The translations under genes and the position numbers were made by a program. From NCBI GenBank assembly GCA_910589635.1, contig CAJUTD010000075.1:1-15322 (forward strand): 15,322 bases of DNA, read 5' to 3'. The first letter of the stretch is position 1; each line of letters opens with the position of its first letter. This DNA is from an uncultured Lachnospiraceae bacterium (GTDB lineage Bacteria; Bacillota; Clostridia; Lachnospirales; Lachnospiraceae). Positions 12,799-15,322 of this stretch are shown one piece after another. A model generated the notes under the pieces. It did no database searches. It was not told the DNA's origin and saw only the letters and a program-made list of their open reading frames with translations.

Positions 12799-15177
12799 TT
12801 ATTTTCCTCCAATGTATGTATTTTTCAATAAGATCCTGCCTTCTTTGCGCAAGATGCTGATATTATTTTCTGTAAAGCACACAGTCTCTTTCTTTTGAGT
12901 CCCGGCTTGAATTTGATAACTTTTCCAGAATATGTTTCTGTCATTTTGTACAACGTATGGTTTTTTCACAACATCCAGCCCACCATAGTCCAAGGCCCGC
13001 AAAAACGCACTAATTTTATGGAAAGGCCAATCCATATTAAGCCTGCCGTCTGCCGGTGTTTCCCAGGAATAATGCATAATCGTTTTCTCTCCTGTCTGAG
13101 CTTCTGTTCTGGCGGAACCGAAAAGCAGCGGTTCCAAAATCTCACAAAAAGCCTCGTACGCCAACTTCATTTGCTGACGGAAAACTGCAAAGGAAGTGAC
13201 ATCCTGGGAGATTGGCAATTCCTTCTGTATTAGAATTTCTCCACTATCCACCTGTGGGCGCACTTTGTGCCAAGTAATGCCTGTTATCTCATCTTCCTCA
13301 TAAATCGCCCACATTTCTGCGTTTCTTCCCGAATGTCTCGGCAACAATGCCTGATGACAGTTGACTGCCTCAAGATAGGGATTTTCCAGAACTTCCTGGG
13401 GAATAATCCAAGGATTAATAGCGCTTACAAGAAGTGTCGGTGCAGAAACCTCCACCAAACATTTTACCAGTGCATCCTCTGATATCCACTGGCAGTCTAT
13501 CCCTTTGTGTGCCGCCTGCCGCTCTAGCGTCTTTGACCTCTGTGCGCCGGTATCATAAATGCGGCAGGATATCCCATGATGTTCCAGCTTATCGGCACAC
13601 GAAAGCGCAAGACTGCCGGTTCCTAAGACCACAGCTTCCCGGTAAAGATAATCTCTCTCTTTCTTTTGGCCGCCACCGGCATACTTTCTTTTCAGAAAAA
13701 CCCTGTCAATTTTGCCTCTCTGGTTCCTGGGCATCCTTGGCAGCCATACCAGACGGTTCGGACACATATACTTGGGCAGCATTTTCTGAAGTTCCAGAAC
13801 TACCAGGCTGTCGCAGGCTTCTTTTGCCTGATAAACCATGACGATCTTTCCCTTAGTTTCGTCATATAGGCAGCAACATGCATTTATTAAGGAAATGCTA
13901 TTGCCGGCATTCTCAATTTCCGTCAGTTCTATCCGATGGCCCATATGCTTAATCTGCCAATCCTTCCTGGCAGCAAATTCCAGCAACCCCTCCTCATTAT
14001 ATCTGCCGTAATCCCCGGTATGGTAAATCCTGTCCGCAAACATGTGATTACCGGGATTTTGGCAAAATACTTTCTCTGTCGCTTCGCGATTATTGTAATA
14101 GCCAAGCGCAAGGCAGCTCCCCTTGACGCAGATTTCACCCAGCTCACCCTTTGGTGCCTCTCTCCCTGCATCATCCAGCAGAAGTATCTGTGTATTATCA
14201 AAAGCTTGTCCAATCGGTATCGTCTCCCGCAGCCCAAATTCCCTGTCAAGTATATAATAGGTACAGTTGCAGGTGATTTCCGTTGGTCCATAAAGATTCA
14301 CATACATGGCCTGCGGCTGATACTTCCTCCAATAATTGAGAACTTTGATTGGCATCACTTCCCCGGAAAAAAGGATTTTCTTTAACTGCCAGGGAACGCC
14401 CTTATCCCAAATTTTCATGGCCGCCAAAATACTGAGCGCTGAGACGGCCCAGATACATGTGGTAACCCTTTTTTCGCTGAGAAAAGAAACTAGCTTCTTA
14501 GGCATCGTAAACATACTTTGCGGCAAAATAAACATAGACGCGCCATTTCGCAGGGTACTGTAAATATCTTTCACTGACACGTCAAAATCAAACGGCGCCT
14601 GATTGGCAAATACCTCTTTCGCATCAAACTGAAATACTCCTGCAAACTGTTCCACCAAATCAATCACACTTCTGTGCGCCACCAATACCCCTTTGGGAAC
14701 CCCGGTTGAACCGGAAGTAAACATGAGATACAACGGGTCTGTATCTAAATGATTCCGCTTGATCCCTGCCAACGTTTCTTCCCCAATTTCCACTGACTGC
14801 AATTCTTCCCTGGAAACAAGCATCCGGTTTTCCAGCCCACAAGGGATATCCTTCTTGTCGGGAACAATGACAACTTTCGGGTCGGCCACGGTAAGCATTG
14901 CTTTCATGCGAGCCTGCGGCTGCTTTTCATCCAGAGGGACATAAAAATTCCCACTGTACACCACGCCCAAAAATGCAATCAGGCAACCAACAGAATGGTT
15001 GGTAATTACCGCAATAGGTTGATTTTTCAAGTGAAACGATGAAAGATACGTCCCAGCCTTTTTAGCTAAAATCATTAGTTCCCGATATGTCAGTTCTTCC
15101 TTGATATCCCCAAAAACAATTTTCTCTGGAAAACGTTCTGCCGAATTTTCCAAATACTCTAATACGTTTACTGTCAT
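12799..15177 (-). CDS. Two-domain adenylation-formyltransferase enzyme (DltA-like A domain plus Formyl_trans domain)
   Basis: Residues 1 to about 497 form a complete adenylation domain: FTSGSTGVPKG at 153-163, PFDFDVSVKDIY at 195-206, SGEVMP at 271-276, NLYGPTE at 294-300, YHTGDYGRY at 385-393, and GKIDR with the catalytic Lys489. PFDFDVSVKDIYSTL and the SGEVMP region resemble D-alanine carrier ligase DltA; DltA has Cys where this protein has Ser271. Residues about 515-735 form a formyltransferase domain: AVVLGTGSLALSCADKL opens the Rossmann part, then Asn606 and His608 in NCHQALLPRHSGRN, and Asp644 in PQVDSGEIL, the catalytic Asn-His-Asp set of 10-formyltetrahydrofolate enzymes. The tail (MDWPFHKISAFLRALDYGGL) resembles the C-terminal part of Fmt/ArnA-like proteins. 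DltA is normally about 500 residues, so the extra 290 are a fusion. The reaction is inferred: activate an amino acid, load it on the adjacent carrier, and formylate it. An AAGG site lies 6-8 bases before the ATG. The unit's promoter is at 15214-15222. Confidence 0.88.
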   Translation of the reverse strand: MTVNVLEYLENSAERFPEKIVFGDIKEELTYRELMILAKKAGTYLSSFHLKNQPIAVITNHSVGCLIAFLGVVYSGNFYVPLDEKQPQARMKAMLTVADPKVVIVPDKKDIPCGLENRMLVSREELQSVEIGEETLAGIKRNHLDTDPLYLMFTSGSTGVPKGVLVAHRSVIDLVEQFAGVFQFDAKEVFANQAPFDFDVSVKDIYSTLRNGASMFILPQSMFTMPKKLVSFLSEKRVTTCIWAVSALSILAAMKIWDKGVPWQLKKILFSGEVMPIKVLNYWRKYQPQAMYVNLYGPTEITCNCTYYILDREFGLRETIPIGQAFDNTQILLLDDAGREAPKGELGEICVKGSCLALGYYNNREATEKVFCQNPGNHMFADRIYHTGDYGRYNEEGLLEFAARKDWQIKHMGHRIELTEIENAGNSISLINACCCLYDETKGKIVMVYQAKEACDSLVVLELQKMLPKYMCPNRLVWLPRMPRNQRGKIDRVFLKRKYAGGGQKKERDYLYREAVVLGTGSLALSCADKLEHHGISCRIYDTGAQRSKTLERQAAHKGIDCQWISEDALVKCLVEVSAPTLLVSAINPWIIPQEVLENPYLEAVNCHQALLPRHSGRNAEMWAIYEEDEITGITWHKVRPQVDSGEILIQKELPISQDVTSFAVFRQQMKLAYEAFCEILEPLLFGSARTEAQTGEKTIMHYSWETPADGRLNMDWPFHKISAFLRALDYGGLDVVKKPYVVQNDRNIFWKSYQIQAGTQKKETVCFTENNISILRKEGRILLKNTYIGGK

Positions 15178-15213
15178 ATCACACCTTCTTTATATTTTTT
15201 ATAAACAATAGAT

Positions 15214-15222
15214 ACTATACCA
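15214..15222 (-). promoter_or_regulatory. Candidate extended -10 promoter of the adenylation-MBOAT unit
   Basis: The minus strand reads TGG-TATAGT (15214-15222), an extended -10 element, about 37 bases before the ATG. The matching -35 position (AAATTT with a 17-bp spacer) is poor, so the promoter may need an activator or be weak. It lies between the terminator at 15265-15303 and the operon start. Confidence 0.45.
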
Positions 15223-15264
15223 TCTGATTGTGATGAAAATTTAAGGTCCTAAAACAGCAAACAT

Positions 15265-15303
15265 AAAAAATGGATGGATAAGGCTTTTCGTCTTATCCAT
15301 CCA
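15265..15303 (-). terminator. Strong intrinsic terminator of the gene upstream of the window
   Basis: TGGATGGATAAG and CTTATCCATCCA (arms 15292-15303 and 15271-15282) pair perfectly over 12 bp around a 9-base loop, followed on the minus strand by six T residues (15265-15270). It isolates the five-gene unit from whatever is transcribed beyond the window edge. Confidence 0.93.
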
Positions 15304-15322
15304 TTATTATGGTCTATCTTAT

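Noticed and set aside
12798..12812. TTG start for the carrier protein overlapping the upstream gene
   Set aside because: The ATG at 12797 is preceded by GGAGG at a normal distance, and the extra residues are not part of the carrier fold.

Overview
The window looks like a chromosomal segment of a spore-forming, motile, low-to-mid GC Firmicute of class Clostridia, most likely a Lachnospiraceae-type organism. Reasons: mraZ-rsmH at the head of a dcw cluster, a Spo0E-like phosphatase gene preceded by Spo0A-type boxes, a T-box leader on thrS, a twin DUF1540 protein, strong AGGAGG ribosome binding sites, and sigma-A promoters with 17-bp spacers. Essentially every gene is on the minus strand, so transcription runs from high to low coordinates. 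The species is inferred from gene style only.

Layout from low to high coordinates. (1) 1-1285: the partial rsmH gene and mraZ, behind a sigma-A promoter. Directly downstream of the -10 lies a phased array of MraZ-type boxes, interleaved with three DnaA-box-like sequences. (2) 1392-1583: a 192-bp non-coding element with terminal inverted repeats (MITE-like) that can fold as a cloverleaf. (3) 1596-2638: a terminator, a 59-codon Spo0E-like gene with its own promoter and tandem Spo0A-like boxes, and a zinc-dependent phospholipase C-family gene. (4) 2769-3086: a cysteine-rich twin DUF1540 gene. (5) 3131-5621: thrS with a threonine T-box leader, terminator/antiterminator and promoter. (6) 5664-8892: an apparent operon degV - chemoreceptor - SEC-C protein from one promoter.

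(7) 8923-15219 is the most unusual part: a five-gene unit that starts just after a strong terminator. In order of transcription it encodes an adenylation domain fused to a formyltransferase domain, a stand-alone acyl/peptidyl carrier protein, an MBOAT O-acyltransferase (DltB/AlgI type), a membrane-anchored SGNH-fold protein (DltD/AlgJ-like), and a PP-loop ATPase with an N-terminal four-cysteine knuckle resembling N-acetyl sugar amidotransferases of the WbpG type. The first four follow the dltA-dltC-dltB-dltD logic: activate an amino acid, load it on a carrier, pass it across the membrane, and esterify it to a surface polymer. The fused formyltransferase and the PP-loop enzyme are not part of any classical dlt operon. 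The inference is that the cell surface is decorated with a chemically modified (for example N-formylated) aminoacyl group rather than plain D-alanine.

No tRNA, rRNA, CRISPR array or complete transposase gene was seen. All plus-strand open frames look like antisense shadows.
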